Program-made: the position numbers and the translations under genes
Shown here: piece by piece, positions 11,761 through 22,724 of the stretch
Position numbering within the stretch: position 1 is the first letter of the stretch
How the letters are laid out: each line of letters starts with the position of its first letter
Assembly (NCBI GenBank): GCA_903632075.3
Contig: CAHIKZ030000809.1
Span: 375,001-439,000 of the forward strand
Source: Acanthosepion pharaonis
Taxonomy: Eukaryota > Mollusca > Cephalopoda > Sepiida > Sepiidae
Length of the DNA stretch: 64,000 nt
Reading direction: 5' to 3'
Notes under the pieces: model-generated
Told to the model about the DNA's origin: nothing
The model's input: only the letters and a program-made list of their open reading frames with translations
Databases searched by the model: none

Positions 11761-12302
11761 TAATTTTTAAATTTAAATTTCTATATTGTGTAAGTTGTTA
11801 AATTTTCTGCAGTTGTTGGTTGTCAAATACTATTTGTTTCTAGTATGGAATTGATGGTCAACTACTTATTCATAACATTAAGTGACTTTTTGTCTCAAAA
11901 AAAAACAAAAAAACATTGAAAATATAGCAGCAATCAAAATCATAATTTTTTTATTATCTTCAGAAATGAAACCTTGTTTCTAAAGTATAAATTTAACCCT
12001 ACATTATTTATCTTGGATTTCAGAAGATGGATAGTCCTCAGGTGTTTGCTTCTCATGACAACTGAGCTACAACTCTGCCATGCCACATGCTACACACTGT
12101 CACTGAATCAGGGGAGTAGTGGGAGGGAGTAAAAGAAACAAGTTGCCAAGTCGGTATCATGAATACTCTAAAAATTTGGTGTTTACAAAAAAAACCATGT
12201 AACTAACACAGGGTTGATAGTCAAACATTAAAGACTTTTAAAAAATATCAGCAAAATAAAAATGATACAACATTTTAATGTTTTCTAATTTGTCTGCTGT
12301 CC
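11761..12302. other. No recognisable feature
   Basis: AT-rich unassigned sequence. A weak A-box-like stretch on the minus strand near 12060-12080 lacks a B box. Confidence 0.4.
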
Positions 12303-12455
12303 TTCTATATAATAAATGCCAATGTCTGTGTCAGTGTGTCACACATTTTCAGTTAAAGGGACACAACTCCCAGCAGCTCATCTTCTATATAACAAATGCC
12401 AATGCCAGTGTGTCACACTTTTTTCAATTAAAGGGACACAACTCTTAATAGCTCA
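12303..12455. repeat. Two tandem copies of a Helitron-end-like segment
   Basis: CTTCTATATAAYAAATGCCA begins copies at about 12303 and 12384. Each continues with a GTGTGTCACAC segment, TTAAAGGGACACAACTC and AGCTCAT. TCTTCTATATAATA-type openings are common at Helitron 5-prime ends, but I see no matching CTRR end or Rep/helicase, so the assignment is tentative. Confidence 0.45.
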
Positions 12456-12640
12456 TCTCCTTTGTTGAACTTTCAAAAGGTAAGCTTAAATATCAATGTA
12501 GAAAAATCACGTGGTCAAGATAAACACTCAGTTGTGGAGCAAGCTAAGTGAATAATAATTCAACCTTGAGAAAGAGAGCTATTTATGGTGCAATGGAGCA
12601 TCTCATTGTGCTAAAGTTGGATAGTCCATTGCTTGGGCTG

Positions 12641-12703
12641 TGATTGGCTGCTGGTACCTGAGTGGAGGTATTTCTATATAAATACCAGCTTGATTCATCA
12701 GTT
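12641..12703 (+). promoter_or_regulatory. Candidate RNA polymerase II core promoter
   Basis: An inverted CCAAT box (TGATTGGCTG, 12641-12650) precedes a strong TATA box (TATATAAATA, 12675-12684) and an initiator-like TCAGTT with its A at 12700. The order and spacing are promoter-like. Downstream sequence has no convincing exon, so it may belong to an unrecognised LTR or other element. Confidence 0.3.
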
Positions 12704-13284
12704 AGTTTGCAGGGTTTGTATTAAGCTACAACCTGCTTTATTTTTGTCTGCCAGCTGGACGCTAGCTGGGACCCTTACGCCGATAAGTGCTGTTTATTGT
12801 ATTGTTATTCTACAATCAATGGTATACTTAAATGCAGCAATGAATTTTGAGTTCTTCTGTAATTTATTGTTGCCTCTTGCATATACTTCTCCCTACCTAT
12901 TGTGATGAAGGCTCAAACAAAAGCCCTCCACAGGAGCTAGATTAAATGCTTCAGTTTTTTAAGCTAGTTATAAATATAAACATCATGGAGTAGAGATCAC
13001 ACAAGATAAGTCTTGTGAGAAGAGACATTTACAAAAATAACCTTATAAACAATGCACAAAATATCTGCAATGAATACCTGAAGATGATTATTATAAACGA
13101 ATGTCATGTTAAGTAATTATGAAGATGCCTGCTGTTTTTGTTGCTGCAAATATCAAATAGTATGGATAAACAAATCAGTAAAAGTAAAAATATACAATAG
13201 TTTTGAATTAGAACTTGCAGAGTTCCATCATTCCTTATCCAGTATTCACGAGAAGAAATATATTATTTTTGTGCTCAGGCTATT
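12704..13284. other. Unassigned sequence downstream of the candidate promoter
   Basis: Contains short open frames but no recognisable domain, repeat or splice pattern. Confidence 0.4.
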
Positions 13285-13595
13285 TTTTTTGTCTTTTTTT
13301 AATCAAGTTCACCCCATGCAAAGCAGTAAAGCCACTAAGACACAAGGAAGAATTAGAAACAGAGACATTACTAAGGAATGAGAACAAAAGAGTAATCAGG
13401 AGTTCAGTAGATAGTGATTGACATTGCATTTAAATTTTTACAGATTAAAGTTGGATGGAAAACATGGGTCTGGAAGGGAGAAGTGTGAGAAAAGATCAAT
13501 TCAAGCCAACTCAACTATAAATTGATGAGATCTCACTGCCAGTCTCGTACTGCAATTAAATTAAAAAAAAGTCTAGGTAACATATTAGAGAAAAA
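13285..13595 (-). mobile_element. LINE family A 3-prime fragment
   Basis: Minus-strand copy of the last part of the jockey/CR1-like LINE seen best at 47.9-50 kb. Its 3-prime end is marked by the reverse complement of GCTTGGGGTGAAATGAT followed by a T-run on the plus strand. The coding part is the extreme C terminus (FKCNVN-type) and is broken by frameshifts. Heavily 5-prime truncated. Confidence 0.65.
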
Positions 13596-13759
13596 AAAAG
13601 AAGGCAAAAAGTTGAGGACACTGTATTTATTATAGGGGGCTGCAAAAGTAGATATACAGTAGTAAAAATCAAAACATGTGAATGAAACTTATTGTATTGA
13701 TTATACAAACATATCAATATTGGTATAATATTCTTGCAGACCCCCACCCCACCCTGTAT

Positions 13760-13985
13760 TAACTGCTATGACCAATATGCAAGGAGTGTAATAGTAGCTT
13801 GCAATGAGAAATCAGTGAGCCAAGTTTGAGTTCTGGTCAAGTTCATTACATTCACTTTCACACAAATATCTTTCTATTCTCACCCAATCGGTAGGTTGAA
13901 TAGCAGAGTAAAATGGATTCTTTAGCTTTGGTTAGCAATCAGTCTATAGGATAGACAATTCTGAATTCAAAACTCAGCCACCTGA
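13760..13985 (+). mobile_element. SINE family 1 copy
   Basis: Degenerate head with AGTGAGCCAAGTTTGAGTTC (decayed B box). The body has TTGAATAGCAGAGTAAAATGG and GGTTAGCAATCAGTC. Same family as 2.4 kb. Confidence 0.6.
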
Positions 13986-14162
13986 AGCTGTACAAACATG
14001 ATTAGACATGGTGGGCAGATACTATATGCCTGTCATACAAAAACAGAATAGATTTCAACAGTTATGGATAATCCCACTCTAGAGTGATTATCCAGAATGC
14101 TGTTGATGTGATACTATGATTGCACATAGTGTAATTTTATCTCAATCTCAAATGTTTCTATT

Positions 14163-14690
14163 TTATAGACCTTCGAAGCAGAGTACTAAGAAATAGAAAA
14201 ATTTTGCTTGAAACAAGGAAAATAGTACTAAAATTCTATGTGATATCTGTCCTCCAGTATGGCAATGAGAGCTGGACGATCTCCTCAAAGAGGAAGAGAA
14301 AACTTGAAGCAACAGAAATGTGGTTCTGCAGAAGGATACTGAGCATATTGTAGACCAAACATGTGAGTAATGACAAAGTTTTGGAGAAAATGCAAACAAA
14401 AAGCAAACTAATATTCAACATCAGGAAGAGACAGTTGAGGTTTCTGGGGTATATAATGAGGAAAGAGAGCTTGGAAAATCTGATACTCACAGAACAGATA
14501 GAGGGCAGGATGGATAGAGGAAAACAACACATAACATACTTAATGAGCTTGAGTAAATGGATGGTGGAATAGGGCTTAGGAGAAATAACAGAAACACAAA
14601 GTTTATTCAGAGCTACAAGGGACAGGAAGTTGTGGAAAACCATGATTGTCTATGTCCTGAGAGGATACAGTACATAAAGAAGAAGTGGAA
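14163..14690 (+). pseudogene. RTE-like LINE, C-terminal end of reverse transcriptase ORF
   Basis: The plus strand reads as the post-RT tail of an RTE-type LINE: VLQYGNESWTISSKRKRKLE, then EATEMWFCRRILSIL, a stop, then NIRKRQLRFLGYIMRKESLE and RDRKLWKTMIVYVLRGY. The markers YG-E-WT, MW--RR-L and KRQL-FLG--MRKE are typical of this family. Interrupted by at least one stop and frameshifts; the YADD catalytic region is absent because of 5-prime truncation. The same tail recurs, decayed, at 15.84, 18.1, 36.3 and 44.5 kb. Confidence 0.75.
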
Positions 14691-14856
14691 TCTACTTGAC
14701 TGAAGGGGAACAGAAAAATAAATGGATAGATGAGGGCTTTTGAGGTCAAGCAACAAGAAGCTGGACATTGATGATTTCTGATTGCTGGTCTATATTAACA
14801 GTTACAGTTGGGTTCAGGGAAGCTCTGTCCATGGTGGAAGACAGACTGCCTTTCAA

Positions 14857-14913
14857 GTAGTTCTTATAAAGCCTGTTCATACTGGCAGTATGAACAGGCT
14901 TTATAAGAACTAC
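14857..14913. repeat. Perfect 27-bp inverted repeat with 3-nt loop
   Basis: The arm GTAGTTCTTATAAAGCCTGT (continuing to 14883) is exactly mirrored at 14887-14913 around the loop GGC. No mismatch in 27 bp and no link to a known repeat family here. Confidence 0.95.
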
Positions 14914-14929
14914 ACATTATGATGGTGAG

Positions 14930-15261
14930 ATGGACAGAGAATTTGTTGGAGGAAAGAGTTGATCTATGAGACCAACATAGAAGTCATCCGAACTGCCACC
15001 TACCTACCTACATAGACCAAGCAAGAGAAGCCCTGAATTAAACACCTATTTTATAATATTAAAAACTGGGTTTTAGTCCACATGTCTTAGCATGGCTTTT
15101 TTTTATCTTTCATTTGTTACTGGACATAGAATGGACCATACTTAATTTCTGGTGCATACTGACATGAATGAGAACAGAGTCGCAATTTCGGAGTATTCAC
15201 TGGCTGGTTGATGGCAAGCTTATTGAGGGTCTCGTTTGTTTACACTGACACCAACAATGTA
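14930..15261. other. No recognisable feature
   Basis: Short CCTA repeat near 14998-15012; otherwise unassigned. Confidence 0.4.
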
Positions 15262-15400
15262 TGGAAGCATGATGAAGTAATGGTTAGTGGCTCGCAGTGA
15301 GAAGTCAAATAGTCAAAATCGAATTCCAATCAAGTTTTACATTCACTTATGTGCTAATATGCTTGGAAAAGGTTTGAATCTATAAATTCATCTTTGGTAA
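15262..15400 (+). mobile_element. SINE family 1, 5-prime half
   Basis: A-box-like GAAGTAATGGTTAGTGGCTC and B-box-like AATCGAATTCC, followed by the start of the body (TGCTTGGAAAAGG). Truncated before the CCAGCTATGGG core. Confidence 0.6.
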
Positions 15401-15835
15401 GTGGTATACTGTAGTGGTTTGAATGTGCAGTGTGCTAGGTGTGAGCATGGAAAAAGAAGTATGCTTAATCCCAGCTTCTGCATGGAAATTATTGATTTGT
15501 GCTTGTTGTGTTGATAGGGTCCGTTCATTTACTGTGTTTACAGGAGGTCATTTACAAAGCCTAATGGTTAGATGGGCAGTCAGCCATGCATAAGTATGTA
15601 CATGAAGTCTCTCTCTGCTTTCTGTTGGTGTGCTACTGTTTGGGTTCTTAGAGCCTATTTAAGGGAAATGTGTGGACGTAGTTGAAAGCATCTGTAGCAA
15701 AAGAGATTCACCTCAATAATGATATATTTGTGTTTCTTTTAAAATTTGTTTTGAGTAGAGTGCAGCATGTGTATGGCTTAAATGAAAACAAACACCGTCC
15801 TTCTTATGTCTCCTTGTAGAAAGGCAGGTCAGCTA
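15401..15835. other. No recognisable feature
   Basis: Unassigned sequence; no coding signal. Confidence 0.4.
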
Positions 15836-15839
15836 ATCT

Positions 15840-16040
15840 GGGGTGACATATAATAAGGAAAGATGATTTGGAGAATTTAGTGATTAGCCTATATAATGAG
15901 TTTGAATAAAATAATGGCTGAACAAGAACTACAAAGACAATGAGTGATCATAAATGAAAAATAATTAATGCAACAATGGAAAGGAAATGGCAGAGAGCCA
16001 TAAATATTCATGTTCTGATGGTGGAAGGAAAATATTGAAA
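15840..16040 (+). mobile_element. Decayed RTE-like LINE tail
   Basis: The plus strand retains shadows of the RTE tail at 14.4-14.6 kb: a RKDDLENL-like stretch, then NEFE, and a WQRAINIHVL-like segment corresponding to LW--MIVYVL. Several stops. Confidence 0.5.
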
Positions 16041-16084
16041 TAGATAATGCCACTCTGTAAAAAACATAACATCCTCTATTTTTA

Positions 16085-16583
16085 TATATAAAAATCAAAG
16101 GTACATTTTATTTTCAACACCCAGCAGTGACAGTCTGTTTCATGCTTAAACGCTATCATCAGGCCATGTGTATCGTGTTTTGACATATTAGATATAAAAA
16201 TCAAAAATATATTTTATCTTCATGTATAACATCAGCAGTGTTTTATATATGAAAAGCACAAATACATTTTCTGTTCATATATTACCAAACCCATATATTA
16301 TCTATTTTAGGATATTAACACAAAAACATGTTTAAAAAAAATCATTACACAATTGCAATTATGTCTCAACACTACAAATGTGCCTCCTCAGGCAATGGTA
16401 AACAACTGGCAAGTGAATGATTAATTTAATTTCAAAAGCATAATACTACCTCTTTTTTTGAAAAAAAAAAAAAGAATTAAAAATAGCCTTGTGAGTTTTA
16501 CTGTGATTAACCAATCAAATGTGACCTACGCGAAATTCAAACTGATGGAAAATTTTTTTTTAAGTATAGGTCAAGACATTAAC

Positions 16584-16639
<56 letters not shown>

Positions 16640-17060
16640 GTGTCTGTGTGTGGACATTGAGGTCAGCAGCAAAAGTCTGTTTCATGCTTAAACTCAATTG
16701 TTAAACAATGTGTATTGTGCTTTGGCATTTTTTTTTATAATCATTACTGACCATCAAATAACCCTTAGAATAATACAATAGACCTACCCATAATGCAACA
16801 CTGACCAGCATATATAAATAGTTGAACCAAAACACCACACACTTTTTATTTACATATATCATACCATCCTCTATTCTAATAGATAAAAAGTACAAATACA
16901 TTTTATGTTCATGTATCAAAACATGAACTATATATATATAAAGAATAAATAAATGTTATTTTCATGTAAACTCATCTGCTGTTTTTGCATTTAAAAAGCA
17001 CAAATATATTTTATGTTCATTATGATGTAATCTACATTTTAATATGCATGAAAAGTGCAA
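16085..17060. repeat. Dispersed roughly 40-bp motif, (TA)n tract and Penelope-type repeat ends
   Basis: The motif AAAAGCACAAATACATTTTA followed by TGTTCAT recurs about seven times (near 16090, 16190, 16245, 16885, 16940, 16995 and, weakly, 17045). A TA tract fills about 16588-16637. A decayed copy of the GAAACAGACT repeat end lies at 16665-16705 (minus). A segment with AATAATACAATAGACCTACCCA (about 16765-16800) also occurs at 44.2 and 54.4 kb. Confidence 0.6.
16129..16162 (-). ncRNA. Hammerhead-ribozyme-like core, minus strand
   Basis: Read on the minus strand: CTGATGA (16162-16156), a weak 2-3 bp stem II candidate, GAAA, the triloop stem ACA-GAC-TGT, then C as the cleavage base. Flanks AACAC and GTGTT could extend stem I with internal loops. 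This copy keeps every core nucleotide I can check. Confidence 0.5.
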
Positions 17061-17535
17061 AATTATCAAGGTTTATTTTGTGTGATGCATTGTCTTACTG
17101 TTAAAGTGATTTTAGAAGTAAGTGTAAAATCAATGGACTTGATTATCTTTGGTTGCTTAAAATCAAAGTTGAGAGCAAAGATGAGAATTTCTACTATAAA
17201 AATATATCCAGTGGCCACAGAAAATGGGCGGCCAGTCATAAGAATTAAATTAACATTGCAAATCATTCCTGTTAAATGAAAGCAGTTATACACACAGTCT
17301 GTTTAGGTGAAAAGCTTTTTTTAAATATAATGCTGTAGGCAAAATCAGAAACCTTTCAGAAAGAAACATACCAAATTTGCAAAGAACAATTTCATCAGAC
17401 AGGAATAGGCATACCTGAAAAAGAAGAGAAATGAAATAGAGTCAGGTTGTAAAGAGGTTCAAAGTAAATCTTCAATTTAACAGACTAATAGCGGAGAAGA
17501 GATGCCCATTAAAGCTGAAAGCCAACTGAAACAAA
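17061..17535. other. No recognisable feature
   Basis: AT-rich with stops; a 74-codon open stretch here has no recognisable features. Confidence 0.4.
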
Positions 17536-18205
17536 ACCTCAGAAGATGTGCACAATGTGCAGAAAGTGGAATCGACAAGTTGAGTTCAAATTTCAGTTGA
17601 GTCTGTTGCATTCACTTTCACACAAATGCTTTCGGAAAAGACATTAATTCATCTCTTTTCACCCCAGCTATGGATTAAATATGACATGCAGATAATATAA
17701 TGGTCAATGGCTCGAAATGAGAATTTTGGTAAATCATCTTCAAATTCCAGTTCAGTTTGTTACATTTATTTTTTTGCAAATAGTCTTGGGAGAGGCATGA
17801 ATCCATCTCTTCCCACTCCCAGCTATGAATTAAACAGTGGGTCAGATTGGATCTTCAGCATTGATCATCAACCTGTCTTGGGCAAGAAACAAAATACTCC
17901 ATCCCATAAAAGACCTACTTCGTAGAGAAAACACAGCAGCAATACCTAACATGTTAAAAGCTATGAAGTCTTCAATAGAGATTACAAGACTTGAGTAGTT
18001 TGAGCGAATATGGCTGAAATAGCAGGGTAGACTTGGCTCTCTAGCCTTGAGTGGCAGCCAATCTTTGAGAAGGAATTCTGAATTCAAAACTCTGGAGAAA
18101 TTGGTAGGGACTTACTATACTATCGTTTGCAAGAGGTCATGGCAATTTACAGAAATGTGTGGAGAGCCATGATTATCTATGTTCTAAAAGGATATAGCAT
18201 TTAAA
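17536..18205 (+). mobile_element. Cluster of SINE family 1 copies plus RTE tail
   Basis: Two consecutive SINE copies at about 17536-17685 and 17690-17900 each have a degenerate head, a CCAGCTATG core and a body. A third tail (AATAGCAGGGTAGACTTGG) lies at 18018-18095. It is followed at 18120-18205 by the end of an RTE-like LINE tail (WRAMIIYVLKGY-like). The arrangement suggests repeated insertion next to or into one another. Confidence 0.6.
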
Positions 18206-18936
18206 AGGATAAAATTCAGAGACTATGGGTTGCCATTTTTTATTGTTTTTAATATAAATAAAGCTTTAATACAATATACAGCAATGTATGATATAAAATT
18301 ATATCAAAGAATATATAATATTTATTCACCTTTTGGATACATTTATTCAGCAATCTGTAACTGTTTTTGGCAACAGCACAAAATTTTACTTAAACTATCA
18401 TGGAGACTTATGTTATTATAAATAAGATATATTTGCTGTTTAGTTTTAAAATACAGGTGCATCAGCGATTTTCCAGCAACTGATGATCCAGAACCTCTTT
18501 TAATCCAGACAAAATTACAAGCAAACTTGAATTTTATTAAATTGCCAGACTCATTCACTGAGCAGCCTCAGGTGACATCATGTGTAGCAAACCATCACTT
18601 AATCTTTAACCCGGGCAATGATGCTTCAGAGATAGTTGGTCAAAAGAAAGTCTACAAGATTATATTATCTTTAATTATTTTTAAGAATCAAGTCCGGTGC
18701 TTAGAACTATGTCCGCAGGAAATATATATATCAAAGATACACATCAAAAGATGAAAGAGGGATTCATTTCCAGTATATTGCATATCAATATAAATCAAAC
18801 CATTTACCAGTTATTCCTTATCATTACTTAATATGATAATTCTGAATATCATTATATAATACTCCCCAAGTGTTAGTTATTCAGTTACATAACCTTTTCC
18901 TTTCAGAAAAAAAAATGCTTGATTTTAAGAAATTTA

Positions 18937-18942
<6 letters not shown>
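18206..18942. other. No recognisable feature
   Basis: AT-rich unassigned sequence with no repeat links found. Confidence 0.4.

Positions 18943-19010
<68 letters not shown>
18943..19010. repeat. (CA)n/(TA)n microsatellite
   Basis: CA units to about 18957, then an uninterrupted TA run of about 52 bp. Confidence 0.95.
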
Positions 19011-19011
<1 letters not shown>

Positions 19012-19606
19012 TTTTGTTAAAGACAACTGACAAGGTATTGCAATTAAGGAACACAGTTCCTTAAAGGGAATTTGAACAGGGTTTCTGATAAAACCAAACT
19101 CATAAATAATTATATTGGTTATACTACTATATGCCTATCTCAACAACACACGTTACATCTACCCAACCATAGCTCAATTGGGACTCATTTAAATGCACAT
19201 AGAAACCTACACAACTCCAACCGCAACAGACTAGTAGAAAATACAAGTATAAGAGCCTCATCCACATGTAAATAAAGATTAAAAATAATAGAAGCACTAT
19301 AAAAAAGGAAAAGTCAAGACTTAACTATGAACATGGCCACAATGTGATGACTGTGTTTGGAAAATAAAACATTCCTATAACTTTAGACATAAGCATAAAA
19401 AAACCAACACATACAGTTAAAAATAAAAAAATGTCCTTGTTAATAGCTAAAAGAATAGACAAAAGTACATGGATGTGCAGAAATTTTGGACAGTTTTTAC
19501 ACACTTTGTCTCCAGAAAAGAAAACCCTTCTACGAAAAAGGAGAAAAATTAAATTAAAAGCTTAATCACAGTATTTTGTCAGTCATATTTAACAAAACTA
19601 TATACA
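19011..19606 (+). mobile_element. Penelope-like remnant (GIY-YIG-like tail), plus strand
   Basis: Flanked by about 40-bp imperfect inverted ends (AAGTTTTGTTAAAGACAACT at 19012; its inverted counterpart at 19563-19605). The frame starting near 19090 reads LINNYIGYTTICLSQQHTLH, then LVENTSIRASSTCK. The Y-I-G-x-T-T-x-L-S spacing and the later ENT-I segment resemble the GIY-YIG endonuclease region at the C terminus of Penelope-like retroelements. The same segment occurs at 23.5-23.9 kb (minus) and 47.3-47.8 kb (plus). The catalytic Arg and Glu cannot be assigned confidently. The family call is inference. Confidence 0.5.
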
Positions 19607-19619
19607 TACATATAATATT

Positions 19620-20090
19620 TGTCTATATTTCTGAGATGAGGTTATTATGTACCCTATTTACATTATTTGGACTATTGTCCTCATCTTTGTCACCATGTTT
19701 ATCACAATATTTCAGCCATTGTATGCTCTGGCCTTCTTCAGGTGGTTGGAATGTCAAACTGAACCCTTTATTTACATTATTCTGACTATTATTTAGACTG
19801 CTCTAGTTCCACATGCCATGTCAAATGGATGTCAGTTATCTCCTGTTAATACCTGGTTGAGGCAGCGGAGAACTTCCAGAGGGGAATTAATAGGAGATAA
19901 CTGATAATTGACATCCATTAGACATGTCACGTGGAACTAGAACAGTCTACCCCAGTGAGCGAAATAAAGAGTTCAGTTCAACATTCCAACCACCTGAAGA
20001 AGGCCAGAGCGTACAATGGCCGAAACGTTGTGATAAACATGGCAACAAAGATGAGGACAATAGTCCAAATAATGTAAATAGTGTATGTAT
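19620..20090. mobile_element. SINE family 2: two tails in an inverted pair
   Basis: The minus-oriented tail (about 19640-19850) and the plus-oriented tail (19862-20085) mirror each other over more than 200 bp, around a short centre with a remnant of the upstream SINE body. The plus arm is better kept and contains ACCACCTGAAGAAGGCC...GGCCGAAACGTTGTG at 19991-20031. No tRNA head is present. Confidence 0.75.
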
Positions 20091-21204
20091 AATATTGTTA
20101 TAAAGGACATTTTTAATTTTGTTGTAAAACTTCTGCATAAAAAAATTGGGCTATTTTACAAATCATTTTTATTTTTCTCATTTTGATAAATTTGTGTAAG
20201 TTTAAACAAAGCCACATAAAAAATTAAAACCTTCGCAAAGAAAAATCTGTAAAGAAAATTATTCAAGATTACATTTTAGATAACTTTAATTTGGAGTGTG
20301 GTTAAAATATCATGCAAAGCAACACAGTTACTGTGCTTGCTCATGGGGAAGAAAAAACAGATTTTCAATGTAACCAGTAGAGTTTGGGGTTAATAGCCAA
20401 GTTGTAACCATGGATTTTAAACTGACAGAGCAAGGAAATGACACTAGAAAAATAACCAGATTCTTATCTGCAGATGTTTGGACAAGCGCTAGTCACTTGA
20501 AAGATCAATTTAAAGCAGAAGATGTATTCATTGTAATAAAATGATGAGTAACTGGACCAGGAAACCATAAATGCAAGCTGTTATGGATTGGAATTTAATA
20601 CAGCTGCCAGTTTAGAGAGAGAGAGAGAGAGAGAGAAGAATAAACAAAGTTAAGATGTTAATTCTTCTTCCAAGCCAAAGACAGACTTCTGACTGACTCA
20701 GTAATGCTTTGAGATCATGTTCTCATTTTTTATTGTAACTGTCATCATTATTATCATCACCACAAATCCTGATGTCTTGATGGATTCAAGAAGAGAGAGC
20801 TGAAGAGAAAAACAGGTAAAGAAATATATAGTTATTTTGGGCTGCCATAAAAGAATAATGAAAATAATACACTCTTTTAGATTGGGCAAATGCTGAATAT
20901 ATACACCACAGGAACATAGTCCTATTGGAAGCTATTTCCTTTGTTCCAATTTTGAACAGTTTGCTAAAGTGATCAAAGAGTGTATCAACTTAGTGTTGGG
21001 ATAAAAGGTACTAGGAATAACATGCTATAAAACTAGTAATAACAATATATATGTGTGGACCAACCGAGAGTGTTGTTATAAAAAAAAAAAAAAAACAATA
21101 AAAATATGAAGTTAAAGTTGCAATAAAATCATAATAAGGACAATGTTTCCTTCAAAAAAGAACAAGAAGACCGAGTAAAACTAGTAATAAATAATAATAG
21201 TGAA
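20091..21204. other. Mostly unassigned; (GA)n at 20615-20638
   Basis: Apart from the GA microsatellite and a T/A-rich run near 21080, I see no gene or repeat family. Confidence 0.4.
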
Positions 21205-21570
21205 AATACTTCAGTATCTGTCTATATTTCTGAGATGAGGTATTATGTACATTATTTACATTATTCGGAATATTGTCCTCATCTTTGTCACCATATTTAT
21301 TACAACATTTAAGCCATAGTATGCTCCAGCCTTCTTCAGGTGGTTGGAATGTCAAACTGAACCCTTTATTTCACTCACTGGGGTAGACTGTTCTAGTTCC
21401 ACGTGCCATGTTTTATGGATGTCAGTTGTCAGTTATCTCCTGTTAATTTCCCACTGAAAGTTCTCCACTGCCTTAACCTTCCGGAGACATGGCACAGTGG
21501 ATAAAGGCATTGGTTAGATCCAGTGACAGGACCCAAAGAGTGAGAGTTCAATACCCAGTTAAGGAAGATA
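21205..21570. mobile_element. SINE family 2 with head inverted relative to its tail
   Basis: 21205-21475 is a minus-strand SINE tail and body. The next 90 bp (21480-21568) hold the family tRNA-like head in plus orientation: A-box-like TGGCACAGTGGATAAAGGC and B-box-like GAGTTCAATACC. In the intact copy at 37.5 kb head and tail share one orientation. So this copy is rearranged, or two copies abut. Confidence 0.65.
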
Positions 21571-21574
21571 GGGC

Positions 21575-21900
21575 ACCCAACCTCTTTCCTACTGACATGA
21601 TGTTACAAGCCTTTTGCTACTCTATTGCTATTTGCATAGAAATTGTTCAGACAAAATACGTTCCTTAATTGCACCAGTTCTCACCTTCATGGCTAAGACC
21701 CACCATGCCATTCATATTGTAGTGAATCACACTCATTCTCTTCATATCCTATTGATGAGATGTAAGTTCTACTTGAACTGCTGCTTTGTGGAACTGACTC
21801 CCAAGAGGATGCTTCCCCAGTAAGTTGTGTTTCCCACATATCTCCATAAACTGTGGCATTTACCTCTTACTCTGTAACTCTCGACCTCAAGTGCCTCTTG
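21575..21900 (+). mobile_element. LINE family B C-terminal fragment
   Basis: The plus strand encodes the tail after the RT domain: CSDKIRSLIAPVLTF, then SLHILLMRCKFYLN and CCFVELTPKRMLPQ. These compare with CSDEL...SLHIPLV...FHSN at 35 kb. A jockey-like LINE tail, out of frame in places. Confidence 0.6.
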
Positions 21901-22724
21901 GGTCTTGTACTAAGTGAAAATTTTTGCCAAAAAAAAATCCTCCTTATATAAAAACCCATTTCTTTTGGAAATGTTTAATTCATTTACTTTGAAAGTTCTC
22001 AATCTCATCCATTATAATCTTGACACACCTATTTGCTACACATTCATTTATTATTTTAAAATAATTTTCTGTATACAAGTGTACCAGTTTCTATATTTTA
22101 ATATAAGTGTACCAGTTTTCTGTATTTTTAATATATTGATGTAAATCATTAAAAAATAGTACATTATACCAAGGCTTGTGATAGTACAATACTATTAAAA
22201 TTCCATAACTAAAAGAATAAAGAAAATTCCCGCTTAATTTGCAACTTATGTTGGGGTCTACATTTGTATCCATCCTGAATGACCTGATGTATCAAGGGAG
22301 ATAACTATTTATATCCTATTTATAGAGCAGTTTCCTTTGTTTGTAAGTATTTATTACCAATATAAATATGAACTGACTTGACATTCATATCAAATTAAGC
22401 ATGAACTGTTGACATATCTTTCAGTAGTCAACATGTGATGTCAGATCTGAAGAGGTTTTTTGCAGGGATTATATAAACAGTATATATTAACAAGCTTACA
22501 CATATATTTCTGAGGACTTAATGGATTTATTTTTAATCCAACATTTTTATTTCTTTAAAGAAAAAAAATAAAAGAAAATATAAATAATGTTTGAAATAAT
22601 CGTAAATGTCAGAATAAAAATAAATCCATTAATTCTTTAGAAATTGCTTTATGTACATTTCAGATATAAAATCAAGCATAAAATCTGAATAAGACAATGT
22701 GCATTCCTTAAAACATAAAATAAA
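21901..22724. other. No recognisable feature
   Basis: AT-rich unassigned sequence. Confidence 0.4.

Noticed and set aside
12060..12120. A-box-like sequence on the minus strand suggesting another SINE
   Set aside because: No B box at the right spacing and no shared body sequence.
16458..16691. Open frame with Ile-Tyr repeats
   Set aside because: Translation of a (TA)n microsatellite; the same applies to similar frames at 2.2, 24.0, 44.4, 45.7 and 46.2 kb.
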